Source: Bacteroidota bacterium (lineage in GTDB: Bacteria; Bacteroidota; Bacteroidia; B-17B0; Aurantibacillaceae). From it: DNA of 64,000 bases. This document shows, in pieces, positions 26,762 through 35,355 of the stretch (position 1 is the stretch's first letter; the number at the start of each line of letters is the position of its first letter). The position numbers were made by a program, and so were the translations under genes. The notes under the pieces were generated by a model that did no database searches, was not told the origin of the DNA, and worked only from the letters and a program-made list of their open reading frames with translations. Where the stretch lies: positions 1 through 64,000 of the forward strand of contig JADJFB010000036.1 in assembly GCA_016708845.1 (NCBI GenBank), written 5' to 3'.

Positions 26762-28483
26762 ATGAATAAATTGATACATCGATTTTTATTTGCTTTGCTT
26801 ACCGTGTTTTGTTTTTTTCAAGCACAAGCAACTCATATTGTTGGGGGCGAATTAAACTATAAAAATTTAGGCTCCAATAACTACGAAATCCGCTTAACTG
26901 TATATCGTGATTGTTATGTAGGGATTCCACTTTTTGATAACCCTGCAGCCGTTGGAATTTTTGATAGTAATAATAATTTACTACAAACTTTAAATATGAC
27001 CTTTAGAGGATTAGACACCTTGCCTCCAACAATTAATGATCCATGTACTATTCCCCCTTTAGATTTTTGTTATGAAGTAACCACTTACATTGACACTATT
27101 AATTTACCCCCACTGGCCGGTGGGTATCAAATCTCGTATCAGCGTTGTTGTCGAAACCAAAACATTTTAAATATTGTAAACCCCGAATGTGTTGGTGCAA
27201 CCTATTACGCAACTATTCCTGGACCAGAAGTCGTAACCGTAAATAGTAATCCTGTGATTAAGTTTTGGCCACCGCCATTTATTTGTGTTGATAAGCCTTG
27301 GGTGTTTGATGACTCTGCCATTGATTATGATGGAGATTCTTTAGTTTATGAACTGTTTATGCCTTATGAAGGACTAACGGCCTCCTGCCCTATGATTGGA
27401 CCATTTACGCCCGCGTCTACTGCATGCCCAAATACAGTTCCTGTATGTCCAACCGTTCCTGTAAATCCACCTTTCACAACCATTACTTGGCTAGCTCCTT
27501 ATAATACCTCTAATATGTTAGGTGGCGTACCAATGCAAATTAATTCATCCACAGGTTTAGTAACTGCTACTCCAAATTTACAGGGCTATTTTGTAATAGG
27601 TATTAAAGTAAAAGAATATCGTAATGGAGTTTTTTTAAGCGAAACCAAACGTGATTTTCAATTAATTGTAAAGCCTTGTCCGCAAGAAGTAGTTGCTGCG
27701 GCTCAAGCACCACAAGCTATTTGCGGCACAACAACAGCCTCTTTTCAAAACAATAGTACTGGAAGCGCAGGCCTTGCATTTAATTGGTACTTCGACGATC
27801 CAAACACTACAGCCAACACATCACATATTAAAACACCAAGTTATTCATACCCTAAAACAGAAAGTTATTCCGTGACGTTAGTAGCTTATGTCAGCAATAA
27901 GCCTTTGTGTAATGATACGGTAACAACCGTTGTTTCTATTAGTAATGCTTTTACCGCAGCCTTTACATTTACACCTATTGCATGCTCAAATAATTTAGTA
28001 AATTTTCAAGGCACTGTTCAAAACCCTCCTGGCACTACTCCCGAATGGTCGTGGAATTTTGGTGATGGAACAACAAGTTCTTCGAACAATCCAAGTCATA
28101 ATTATACAGCTGGCGGAAGTTATCAAGTAACCTTGATTACACAAATACCCAACTCTATCAATTGCATTGATACTTTATCTGCACAAACTATTGACATTAT
28201 TACAAATCCCGAGTTGTACATTCCAAATACATTTACTCCAAACGGAGATGGGCACAATGATGTTTTTAGGGTTCGCGGGCCTTCTTTTGCTATCTATTAT
28301 TTTGCGGTTTATAATCGTTGGGGAGAGTTGATGTATGAAACAACCGACCCAAGTCAAGGATGGGACGGCAATTACAAAGGCAAACCTTCTGACCCTGGAG
28401 TATTTGGATATTATGTGAAAGCAAAGTGCGGAGAAGGTAGCGAAGAGATTTTAAAAAAAGGAAATGTAACACTGGTGAGATAG
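26762..28483 (+). CDS. T9SS type B cargo protein with PKD domains
   Basis: 573 residues. Signal peptide at 1-24 ending QAQATHIVGG. The N-terminal domain HIVGGELNYKNLGSNNYEIRLTVYRDCY is a common opening in Bacteroidota secreted proteins of this class. A Cys-rich segment near 210-240 is followed by an Ig-like region. Two PKD-like domains then appear (FNWYFDDPNTTAN, and WSWNFGDGTTSSSNNPSHNYTAGGSY near residue 425). The C-terminal 90 residues are the gliding-motility-associated sorting domain (YIPNTFTPNGDGHNDVF, YNRWGELMYETTD, GWDGNYKGKPSDPGVFGYYVK). It would be exported by T9SS and attached by the type B route. The next gene, a PorP/SprF protein, starts directly after its stop. Confidence 0.93.
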   Translation: MNKLIHRFLFALLTVFCFFQAQATHIVGGELNYKNLGSNNYEIRLTVYRDCYVGIPLFDNPAAVGIFDSNNNLLQTLNMTFRGLDTLPPTINDPCTIPPLDFCYEVTTYIDTINLPPLAGGYQISYQRCCRNQNILNIVNPECVGATYYATIPGPEVVTVNSNPVIKFWPPPFICVDKPWVFDDSAIDYDGDSLVYELFMPYEGLTASCPMIGPFTPASTACPNTVPVCPTVPVNPPFTTITWLAPYNTSNMLGGVPMQINSSTGLVTATPNLQGYFVIGIKVKEYRNGVFLSETKRDFQLIVKPCPQEVVAAAQAPQAICGTTTASFQNNSTGSAGLAFNWYFDDPNTTANTSHIKTPSYSYPKTESYSVTLVAYVSNKPLCNDTVTTVVSISNAFTAAFTFTPIACSNNLVNFQGTVQNPPGTTPEWSWNFGDGTTSSSNNPSHNYTAGGSYQVTLITQIPNSINCIDTLSAQTIDIITNPELYIPNTFTPNGDGHNDVFRVRGPSFAIYYFAVYNRWGELMYETTDPSQGWDGNYKGKPSDPGVFGYYVKAKCGEGSEEILKKGNVTLVR

Positions 28484-29521
28484 ATGAAGGTGAAATCGAC
28501 ATACATTTCAATAAAAGTTATATTGTTTTCAGCATTTTTAATTCTGCATTCTGCATTCTTAATTAGTCAAGACGTTCACTTTTCGCAGTATAACGGTTCG
28601 GTTATTAACCTCAACCCTGCTTTTACAGGATTTTTTGATGGAGATTATAGATTGAATGGTATTTATCGAAGTCAATGGAGTAGCGTTCCTGTGCCATATA
28701 AATCTTTTTCGTTAGCTGGTGATGCTCGTTTTAAACCTAAAAGCATGAAAAGCGATTGCATCGGAGTTGGAATTATGTTTAATAATGATAAATCGGGCGA
28801 CACCTATTATGGAACTAATCAGTTGTATGTATCAGGTTCTTACATCCATAAATTAAATAAAGATTCAACTTTACTTTGGACAACTGGAATTATGGCCGGC
28901 ATCTCAAATGTGGGATTTAATTATAGCCGTATGACCTTTGATGATCAGTATCAAAACAGTAGTTATAATTCATCAAACAGCACTGGCGAAAGTTTTACAA
29001 AAAACGCCACCACCTTTGGAGATTTTAATTTTGGAACCGCTTTACAATATGCAATCAAACAAAGAGCTTTTGTGCAATACGGCATTTCATACCATCATTT
29101 CACTAATCCTAAATTAACGTTTCAAAATAATACAAGTATTCGTATTGACCCTAAATTAAATAACTATTTGTGCTTTGCTTATCCAATTGGTGTAAAGACA
29201 GATATCATTGCAGAAATATTATATTCTCATCAAGGAAAATATAACGAGGTAGTGCCTGGTGCTATGGTAAAATTTTTGTTAGATGAAAAAACACGTCAGG
29301 CAGTTTCTGTTGGTTTATACTATAGAGCTAAAGATGCTGTAATTGCTCGACTAGGTTATCAAGTAAAAACATTAACAGCAGGTGTAAGTTATGATGTAAA
29401 CACTAGCAAGTTTATTGCGGCCACAAATCGTCGTGGAGGTTTTGAAATTTATGTGACTTACATTTTCAAAAAAATTATTCCGTTTGCACCTAAAACCAGA
29501 GTTTGTCCAATTTACATGTAA
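28484..29521 (+). CDS. PorP/SprF family T9SS outer-membrane protein
   Basis: 345 residues, same length as the paralogue at 25650. Signal peptide (1-28, ending ISQDVHFSQY), then NGSVINLNPAFTGFFDGDYRLNGIYRSQWSSVP split over the family signature, then a beta-barrel body. The ATG follows the TAG of the cargo gene with no gap, so the two are co-translated. It probably handles surface delivery of the 573-residue cargo. The shared end PKTRVCPIYM, with a single Cys, suggests a conserved function of the C-terminus, such as contact with the T9SS or a periplasmic partner; that is inference. Confidence 0.92.
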   Translation: MKVKSTYISIKVILFSAFLILHSAFLISQDVHFSQYNGSVINLNPAFTGFFDGDYRLNGIYRSQWSSVPVPYKSFSLAGDARFKPKSMKSDCIGVGIMFNNDKSGDTYYGTNQLYVSGSYIHKLNKDSTLLWTTGIMAGISNVGFNYSRMTFDDQYQNSSYNSSNSTGESFTKNATTFGDFNFGTALQYAIKQRAFVQYGISYHHFTNPKLTFQNNTSIRIDPKLNNYLCFAYPIGVKTDIIAEILYSHQGKYNEVVPGAMVKFLLDEKTRQAVSVGLYYRAKDAVIARLGYQVKTLTAGVSYDVNTSKFIAATNRRGGFEIYVTYIFKKIIPFAPKTRVCPIYM

Positions 29522-29523
29522 AT

Positions 29524-31488
29524 ATGATGTCATTAAAAAAATATACGCTTTTAGTTATTTTCTTTCTCTTGATGAGTTCAGGATTGTTTTCTCAAAGCAT
29601 TAAATCATTTTTAAAACAGGGCTCCGAAGCCATGTCGAAAAAAGATTATTCGTCGGCTGCACAAATTTACAATCAGGTTATTTTAATTGACTCTTCCAAC
29701 ATCGAATATCAATTATTATTTGCGGATGCTTCTCGTTTAAATTATGATGGCGATGTTGCTTTGCATTGGTACCAAAAAATATTTAAAAAAGATAATGGCA
29801 AAACATACAAAGAAGTGCCTTTTTATATTGCCATGCAATTAAAAACAAATGGAAAATATAAAGACGCTAAAAAATATTTCGACAAGTATTATAAAAAACA
29901 ACGCAACAGTAAGGATAAAGAAAAGGCACGCCTAGCCGCCAAAGCCAAACAAGAATTTGAAGCCTGTGATATTGCCCAAGTAATTATTAAAAGTCCGCTC
30001 GATGTAAAAGTGGTTCATTTGGATAGCGCCGTGAATAGTAAGGTAAGCGAATATGCTCCTTTTGAATATGATAGTTTATTATATTTTTCATCATTAAGAG
30101 ATAAATCAAAACAAGATGCGGCTGGTGTTGGATTCAATAAATTATATACGTCAAAAAAATCTGCTATTAAGCCAAATAAATTTTTAAAAGCAAAAGAACT
30201 CGATTCATTATTCAACAAAAGTAATATTCACAATGCTAACACCAGTTTCAATTCAGATTTTACCAAAGTGTTTGTATCTCGTTGTGGCGCGTTAAATGCC
30301 ACTCAATATCGTTGCGAAATTTATGTGTCAGACTTTAAAGAAGGACATTGGACAGAATTACAAAAATTACCGTCACCAATTAATGTGAGTGGAAGCAACA
30401 CCACACAACCTTGCTTAAGTGAAATAAACGACAAGCCTGTTTTATTTTTTGCAAGTGATAGAGCGGCAGGAGAAGGCGCCATGGATATTTGGTATGCTTT
30501 TATGAATACGGATGGAACTTTTGAAACTCCTATCAATGCCGGTAAAAAAATTAATACCATTGAAGATGATATCACACCTTGGTTTGTGAAAGAAAACAAA
30601 ACGTTATACTTCAGCAGCACATGGCACAAAGGATTAGGTAACTTTGATATTTTTACTTCTGAGTTTAAGGACAATGCTTTTACGGACGCTCAAAATATTG
30701 GCTACCCCATCAATAGTAGTTACAATGATATTTACTATAGTGTAAATTCTAAAAAAGATAGGGCTTATATTTCCTCTAATCGCTTAGGTTCATACTTTGA
30801 AGATAAACCTAATTGTTGTAACGATATTTATAGTTTTCCTATCACACCTTTAACGGAGCCACCTAAACCAGTTGATACAACCGCTTTATTAATTAATCAA
30901 ATGAAAGTGTTGGTGCCTTTAACCTTGTATTTTAATAACGATGAGCCCGAGCCAAAAACCAAAGTGATTGTCACCAAAAAAAATTACAAAAAAACGTATG
31001 ATGATTACTCCGTTCTAAAACCAAAATACTTTACAGAATATGCAAAAGGTTTAGAAGGTGAACAAAAAGAATTAGCCATCAACCGTATTGAGAATTTTTT
31101 TGAAGATAGTGTGGATGCTGGTATGCAAGACTTAGATAAATTTGCATTGTTATTGGAACAAGTGTTATTACGAGGCGAAAAAGTAAAAATTACCATGAAA
31201 GGGTATTGCAGCCCTTTAGCGAGTACAGATTACAATGTGAATCTTGCAAAACGTCGTATTAGTAGCTTACGCAACTATTTTATGGAATACGGTAATGGTA
31301 AATTTGTGAAATACGTTGATAATACTAACGAAGCAGAAGGTAGAATTGAGTTTTTTAACGAAGATATTGGCGAATTACCAGTAAGTACAGTGAGCGACGA
31401 TGTAAAAGACGTTCGAAACTCCGTTTATAGCCCGTTTGCTGCCAGTGAACGAAAGATTCAAATTATTGCGATTAGTTATTTAAAATAA
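29524..31488 (+). CDS. TPR / PD40 / OmpA-like envelope protein (PorE-like)
   Basis: About 654 residues from ATG 29524. The frame is also open from a TTG at 29503, but that lies inside the previous gene and before the signal peptide MMSLKKYTLLVIFFLLMSSG. Domains in order: TPR-like helices (35-135, with DYSSAAQIYNQVILIDSSNIEYQ), a WD40-like PD40 propeller (about 180-450; VFVSRCGALN, PVLFFASDRAAGEGAMDIWYA, LYFSSTWHKGLGNFDIF, AYISSNRLG), and a C-terminal OmpA-like domain (GYCSPLASTDYNVNLAKRRI near 565-590) that binds peptidoglycan. This layout is that of the T9SS-linked OmpA family (PorE/SprE-type helpers). It closes the cargo/SprF operon and probably anchors the export apparatus to the cell wall. 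Confidence 0.88.
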   Translation: MMSLKKYTLLVIFFLLMSSGLFSQSIKSFLKQGSEAMSKKDYSSAAQIYNQVILIDSSNIEYQLLFADASRLNYDGDVALHWYQKIFKKDNGKTYKEVPFYIAMQLKTNGKYKDAKKYFDKYYKKQRNSKDKEKARLAAKAKQEFEACDIAQVIIKSPLDVKVVHLDSAVNSKVSEYAPFEYDSLLYFSSLRDKSKQDAAGVGFNKLYTSKKSAIKPNKFLKAKELDSLFNKSNIHNANTSFNSDFTKVFVSRCGALNATQYRCEIYVSDFKEGHWTELQKLPSPINVSGSNTTQPCLSEINDKPVLFFASDRAAGEGAMDIWYAFMNTDGTFETPINAGKKINTIEDDITPWFVKENKTLYFSSTWHKGLGNFDIFTSEFKDNAFTDAQNIGYPINSSYNDIYYSVNSKKDRAYISSNRLGSYFEDKPNCCNDIYSFPITPLTEPPKPVDTTALLINQMKVLVPLTLYFNNDEPEPKTKVIVTKKNYKKTYDDYSVLKPKYFTEYAKGLEGEQKELAINRIENFFEDSVDAGMQDLDKFALLLEQVLLRGEKVKITMKGYCSPLASTDYNVNLAKRRISSLRNYFMEYGNGKFVKYVDNTNEAEGRIEFFNEDIGELPVSTVSDDVKDVRNSVYSPFAASERKIQIIAISYLK

Positions 31489-31770
31489 AATTAACCAAAA
31501 AAAAAAAAAAAAAAAAAAATGTGGATCCTGCTAAGAGGCAATAGCTCAAGTATTCCCACTTTTGTGTACTTTTATGACTTATATGGTTCAAAATAAATGG
31601 TATAAACCATACCAGTTACCAATCAAAACCAACCAGTTACAAAGTTGGCATCTTTTTTTCCAAAAAACGAGCAATCTTTGTAAAGAAATGACGTAATTAG
31701 ACAAACGAAAACGTTATAAACATTAACAAAAAGATAGTATTAGATTATTGCTATTTAAAAACCTTTTTAT
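31489..31770 (+). other. intergenic region with a 24-A tract
   Basis: The 333-base gap between the OmpA-like gene and exbB holds no gene that I can support. Its most striking feature is an uninterrupted run of 24 A at 31497-31520, eight bases after the stop codon. A moderately GC-rich stretch follows (GTGGATCCTGCTAAGAGGC), then AT-rich leader sequence up to the exbB promoter. No T-tailed hairpin is visible. Confidence 0.5.
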
Positions 31771-31778
31771 TATGTTTG
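31748..31778 (+). promoter_or_regulatory. predicted promoter of the exbB-exbD-exbD-tonB operon
   Basis: TTG at 31748-31750, a 20-base spacer and TATGTTTG at 31771-31778 fit the Bacteroidota promoter form TTTG-N19..21-TAnnTTTG. The leader to the ATG at 31822 would be about 37 bases. Confidence 0.55.
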
Positions 31779-31821
31779 GCGTCATTCTAAAAACTAGAAA
31801 CTAACTAAAAAAACAACAATT

Positions 31822-32625
31822 ATGAGTAACAAAAAAACATCAGGCGGTTTTCCATTAATCGTTTCAGCAATTGCTATCGTTATCTGTTTAGTAATCGGTA
31901 TCGTAGTTTATAAATTTGTATTAGGAGATCCAGGTAATTTTGATGCCGAAGGTCCAGAAAAAGGTCATCCTCAAAACTTCTTTGGTATTATGTACAAAGG
32001 TGGTTTCATCGTACCTATCTTATTAGGAACTTTATTTACTGTATTATGCTTTTTCTTTGAGCGTTTAATCACTATTCAAAAAGCAAACGGTGCTGGTGGT
32101 ACTGAGAAATTTGTTGCTAAAATTAAAGAATTAATTGCTGCTAAAGATTTAGACGGTGCTATTGCTGCTTGCGATAAGCAAAAAGGATCTTTAGGAAATG
32201 TTGTTCGTGAAGGTTTAATAAAATACCAATTCGTACAAAACGATAATACAATGGATAAAGAATCTAAAGTAGCAGCTATCTCTAAAGCATTAGAAGAAGC
32301 AACTGCATTAGAATTACCAATGTTATCTAAAAACTTAAGCGTTATTTCTACTTGTGCTTCTATTGGTACCTTAGTTGGTCTAATCGGAACGGTTGTAGGT
32401 ATGATTCGTGCCTTCGGTGCATTAGCTGCAGCTGGTACTCCTGATACAGCGGCATTAGCAACTGGTATTTCTGAAGCCTTAGTAAATACATTAGTAGGTA
32501 TCTTATCTTCTGCTTTAGCAATTATTTTCTATAACTTCTTCTCTAACCGTGTAGATCAAATTACTTACGCAATGGATGAGGCTGGTTTCTCTATTATTCA
32601 AGAGTTCCAAACTTCTGGGAAATAA
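31822..32625 (+). CDS. exbB: MotA/TolQ/ExbB proton channel protein
   Basis: 267 residues. A first membrane segment (11-31) is followed by a short periplasmic loop and a second helix (52-75, GGFIVPILLGTLFTVLCFFFERL). A cytoplasmic domain with a KELIAAKDLDGAIAACDKQKGSLGNVVREGL helix pair comes next. Two long C-terminal membrane helices (about 165-190 and 205-235) contain ISTCASIGTLVGLIGTVVGMI and ISEALVNTLVGILSSALAII, the MotA_ExbB signature. ExbB forms the pentameric stator that, with ExbD, uses the proton gradient to drive TonB. It is the first gene of a four-gene operon; in Bacteroidota such sets can also support T9SS/gliding energetics. Confidence 0.93.
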   Translation: MSNKKTSGGFPLIVSAIAIVICLVIGIVVYKFVLGDPGNFDAEGPEKGHPQNFFGIMYKGGFIVPILLGTLFTVLCFFFERLITIQKANGAGGTEKFVAKIKELIAAKDLDGAIAACDKQKGSLGNVVREGLIKYQFVQNDNTMDKESKVAAISKALEEATALELPMLSKNLSVISTCASIGTLVGLIGTVVGMIRAFGALAAAGTPDTAALATGISEALVNTLVGILSSALAIIFYNFFSNRVDQITYAMDEAGFSIIQEFQTSGK

Positions 32626-32690
32626 TTTTTAATTCTTTTATGGAATTAAACAATAAATTTTATCTATTAATTAAGTAAAAACAATAAGAC

Positions 32691-33380
32691 ATGGGAAAGA
32701 TAAAAGTTGCAGCTCACGCTCCATCTATTGACATGACGCCGATGGTGGACTTAGCCTTCTTGTTGGTTACCTTCTTTATGCTTACCGCATCCTTTCGTAT
32801 GGCTGAGCCTGTGATTGTAGATCCGCCGTCTTCTGTATCTGATAAAACATTACCTGAAAACACTGTATTAGTAACAGTTGATAATAATGGTCGTGCGTTT
32901 TTTGGAGTATGAAATGGCGAAGCAAGAGCAAACACTTTAGCTAAAATGAGCGAGAAGTATGGTGTTAAGTTTAATGCAGATCAAGCTAAAAAATTTGGTG
33001 GTTTATCAAGTTTTGGTGTTGAAATTAAAGACTTGCCTAGATACTTGGATGCTTCAGAAGCAGAAAGATTAAGATTTCAACCACAAAAAGGCGTTCCTTT
33101 AGACTCTATGAATAATCAATTAAAAGACTGGATTAATATTTCAGCAACTGAATTGAATATTATCTATATGAGAAATAAAGAAAAAGCTGAATCAAGTGGA
33201 CAAGAATTTAAAGGGGAAAAACCTCGTTATGCCATTAAAGCAGATGCGAAAGCAAAATACATTTATGTAAAAGATGTATTTAAAACCTTTACAGATATGA
33301 AAATTTACACCTTTAATTTGATTACATCAATGGAAGGTGGAGCATCTGTTCCGGCAGCTCCGGCAGCAGCAGCTCACTAA
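32691..33380 (+). pseudogene. exbD: ExbD biopolymer transporter with an in-frame TGA
   Basis: One 230-codon frame interrupted at codon 74 by TGA (32910-32912). The parts before and after lie in the same frame, and the sequence between (NGEARANTLAKMSEKYGVKF) reads as protein, so a single base change, most simply TGG to TGA (Trp), explains it. The N-terminal part has the ExbD signature DMTPMVDLAFLLVTFFMLTASF, with the proton-carrying Asp in the membrane helix. The C-terminal part is the periplasmic domain with an insert (residues 105-150) and a low-complexity Ala-Pro end. Without readthrough the product would keep only the membrane helix. It is the second gene of the exbB operon. Sequencing error is the likeliest explanation. 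Confidence 0.85.
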
Positions 33381-33410
33381 TAAATATTAACTAATTAAAA
33401 CAAATTTAAC

Positions 33411-34052
33411 ATGGCAGAAATAGCAGAAAGCGGCGGCGGCGGGCATGGTAAAGGCGGTAAGAAACGCGCCAAGAAGCAGAGTACCCGCGTGGATATGACT
33501 CCAATGGTAGATTTAGCGTTCTTGTTATTAACGTTCTTCGTTTTAACATCAACCTTTAGTAAACCAAAAAGTATGGAGTTAAGCTTACCAGCTGAACCAC
33601 CTCCAGGAAGTCCACCACCACCTGAAGTAAAAAAAGGTGTAACTTTTTTATTAACTAAAGACGATAGGATTTTTTATTACATAGGGCAGTTTAATGCTCC
33701 AGGTAATGAAAAAGGTCTTCCTCCAACACAGTTATCTGAAACTAACTTTAGTTCAGAAGGATTACATGCTTTGTTAATGAAAGAAAATAAATGGGCGAAT
33801 GATGAAATTGATAAATTAAAAGCTCAGAATAAAGCAAAAACATTAGCTGATACTACCTTTAAACGTTTAGCAGTTGAGGCAACGGCTAATAATGAGGCAA
33901 TTACAGTTTTAATTAAAACAGACGATCAGGCAACTTATAAAAATGCTATTGATATGTTAGATGAATTAAAAATCTGTAACGTAGGTAAGCGAGTGTTGGG
34001 TGTTGAGATGATGGCAACTGAGTATGCATTATTACAAGAAAAAATAAAATAA
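33411..34052 (+). CDS. exbD: ExbD biopolymer transporter, second copy
   Basis: 213 residues. A basic Gly-rich N-terminus (GGGGHGKGGKKRAKKQSTR) precedes the signature VDMTPMVDLAFLLLTFFVLTSTFSKP, a single membrane helix with the conserved Asp. A Pro-rich linker (AEPPPGSPPPPEVKKG) and a periplasmic domain of about 130 residues follow. Two different ExbD proteins in one ExbB/TonB operon are the rule in Bacteroidota and probably form the dimer inside the ExbB pentamer. It is 30 bases after the first exbD and three bases before tonB. Confidence 0.93.
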   Translation: MAEIAESGGGGHGKGGKKRAKKQSTRVDMTPMVDLAFLLLTFFVLTSTFSKPKSMELSLPAEPPPGSPPPPEVKKGVTFLLTKDDRIFYYIGQFNAPGNEKGLPPTQLSETNFSSEGLHALLMKENKWANDEIDKLKAQNKAKTLADTTFKRLAVEATANNEAITVLIKTDDQATYKNAIDMLDELKICNVGKRVLGVEMMATEYALLQEKIK

Positions 34053-34054
34053 GT

Positions 34055-34858
34055 ATGACAGCAAATTGGAATAACGTAGTAGACGACTCCAGAAACGATA
34101 TCGTTTTTGAAGGTCGAAACCAAGAGTACGGTGCTTATGAATTACGCCGTAAATACAATTGGACAGTTACTATAATATTAGCTTGCATGATTGGTACTGT
34201 AGTACTAGGAATGGGAATTAAGTTAGTATTAGGGATGAAAAGCGACGATTTGGAAAAAGAAACAGTATTGGATATGACCACTATTGACTTAACTCCACCG
34301 CCAGCTGATAAAAACGAACCACCACCACCACCACCACCACCGCCACCTCCCGTAATGGAAACGGTGAAGTTTGTGCCTCCGGTAATTAAGGATGATGCGG
34401 TTGAAACAGATCCACCACCACCACAAGAAAAATTAGCTGAAACTAATGTTAGTACAGTTACTCAAGAAGGTGATGGAGATGCGGTTGTTGTTCCAACAGA
34501 AGGAAATGGTAATGGCGTAGTTGAAGAAAAAGCGCCAGAAATCTTTACAGTAGTAGAAGAGATGCCAGAATTCCCAGGTGGAGCAATGGAAATGATGAAA
34601 TACATTCAAAAAAACATTCAATACCCTCAAATGGCTAAAGAAGCTGGTTTAAGTGGTAAATGTTTCTTGAAATTTGTTGTTAACGGAAGCGGAAACATTA
34701 CAGATGTTACTGTCTTAAAAGGTGTGCCAGGATGCGGAGAATGCGATAGAGAAGCAATTCGAGTTGTAAAATCAATGCCAAACTGGAAAGCTGGAAAACA
34801 AAACGGTAGAGCTGTATCAGTGTTCTTTAACTTACCAATCAATTTCCAATTAAAATAA
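34055..34858 (+). CDS. tonB: energy transducer TonB
   Basis: 267 residues. The N-terminus has a Bacteroidota-type motif, RNDIVFEGRNQEYGAYELRRKY (written here in part), ahead of the single membrane helix (35-56, VTIILACMIGTVVLGMGIKLV). A long proline-rich periplasmic spacer follows (about 85-140), including a run of eleven consecutive prolines starting near residue 90. The C-terminal TonB domain (180-267) has FPGGAMEMMKYIQKNIQYP, GKCFLKFVVNGSGNI and AIRVVKSMPNWKAGKQNGR. It transmits ExbBD-derived energy to outer-membrane receptors. It is the last gene of the operon and is followed by a strong terminator. Confidence 0.95.
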   Translation: MTANWNNVVDDSRNDIVFEGRNQEYGAYELRRKYNWTVTIILACMIGTVVLGMGIKLVLGMKSDDLEKETVLDMTTIDLTPPPADKNEPPPPPPPPPPPVMETVKFVPPVIKDDAVETDPPPPQEKLAETNVSTVTQEGDGDAVVVPTEGNGNGVVEEKAPEIFTVVEEMPEFPGGAMEMMKYIQKNIQYPQMAKEAGLSGKCFLKFVVNGSGNITDVTVLKGVPGCGECDREAIRVVKSMPNWKAGKQNGRAVSVFFNLPINFQLK

Positions 34859-34873
34859 TATAATACTCATTAT

Positions 34874-34912
34874 AAAAATCCCCTCTTCCAAAAGGCTGAG
34901 GGGATTTTTTTT
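34874..34912 (+). terminator. rho-independent terminator of the exbB-tonB operon
   Basis: AAAAATCCCCTC pairs perfectly with GAGGGGATTTTT around a 12-base loop, followed by T residues. It lies 16 bases after the tonB stop. Confidence 0.9.
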
Positions 34913-34913
34913 A

Positions 34914-34949
34914 CGCTTCGACTGGGTTCATCCTGAGCGAAGTCGAAAG
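34914..34949. repeat. REP-like palindromic intergenic element
   Basis: TTCGAC at 34917-34922 pairs with GTCGAA at 34942-34947 around a segment containing CATCCTGAGCGAA. This type of GC-rich palindrome is commonly dispersed between genes in Bacteroidota and stands out from the AT-rich surroundings. It directly follows the tonB terminator. Confidence 0.55.
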
Positions 34950-34976
34950 ACTCAAAGTGACAAAATATAAACTTCT

Positions 34977-35195
34977 ATGATAAAAAAATCTCCAACAGAA
35001 ATGATAAACCTTGTGTTTAGTGGTATAATGGTTTTACTAACCTTTACTGGCGCAATTGTGTTTTTCTTTACCGATTTATTAAGCGATAAAGCATTTGGAA
35101 GTAAGCGTATTGTATTAGGCGTTGTGTTTTTAGCCTATGCCATATATCGTTCATACAGAATGTATAGCGCCTATAAACAAAAAGAACAATCATAG
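34977..35195 (+). CDS. small two-helix membrane protein
   Basis: 72 residues with two membrane segments (about 12-33, LVFSGIMVLLTFTGAIVFFF, and 44-60, RIVLGVVFLAYAIYRSY) and a short polar tail, SAYKQKEQS. The start ATG at 34977 is clear. I do not recognise a named family; small proteins like this are often found between tonB and the PstS/TPR genes in Bacteroidota. It stands alone between the tonB terminator and the terminator of the TPR gene. Confidence 0.7.
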   Translation: MIKKSPTEMINLVFSGIMVLLTFTGAIVFFFTDLLSDKAFGSKRIVLGVVFLAYAIYRSYRMYSAYKQKEQS

Positions 35196-35209
35196 CACAT
35201 ATAATACTA

Positions 35210-35222
35210 GCTCCGTAGGAGC
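35210..35222. repeat. short REP-like palindrome
   Basis: GCTCCGTAGGAGC is a perfect 13-base hairpin (five pairs around GTA) followed by GACATGTTAATA. It stands out by GC content in a gap between a plus-strand and a minus-strand gene. It resembles dispersed Bacteroidota intergenic palindromes. Confidence 0.45.
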
Positions 35223-35289
35223 GACATGTTAATACACTTTGGCCTCTGAAATTAATGACACTGGCCGAAGGGAAAAAACATCAAACAAC

Positions 35290-35322
35290 AAAAAGGCTCT
35301 GCAAATATGCAGAGCCTTTTAA
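35290..35322 (-). terminator. rho-independent terminator of the TPR gene
   Basis: AAAAGGCTCTGCA pairs perfectly with TGCAGAGCCTTTT around a four-base loop. On the minus strand it is followed by a T run. It lies 34 bases beyond the stop at 35356. Confidence 0.85.
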
Positions 35323-35355
35323 ATTCTATCTTTTCTTTTTAGATTTTGGCTGTTT

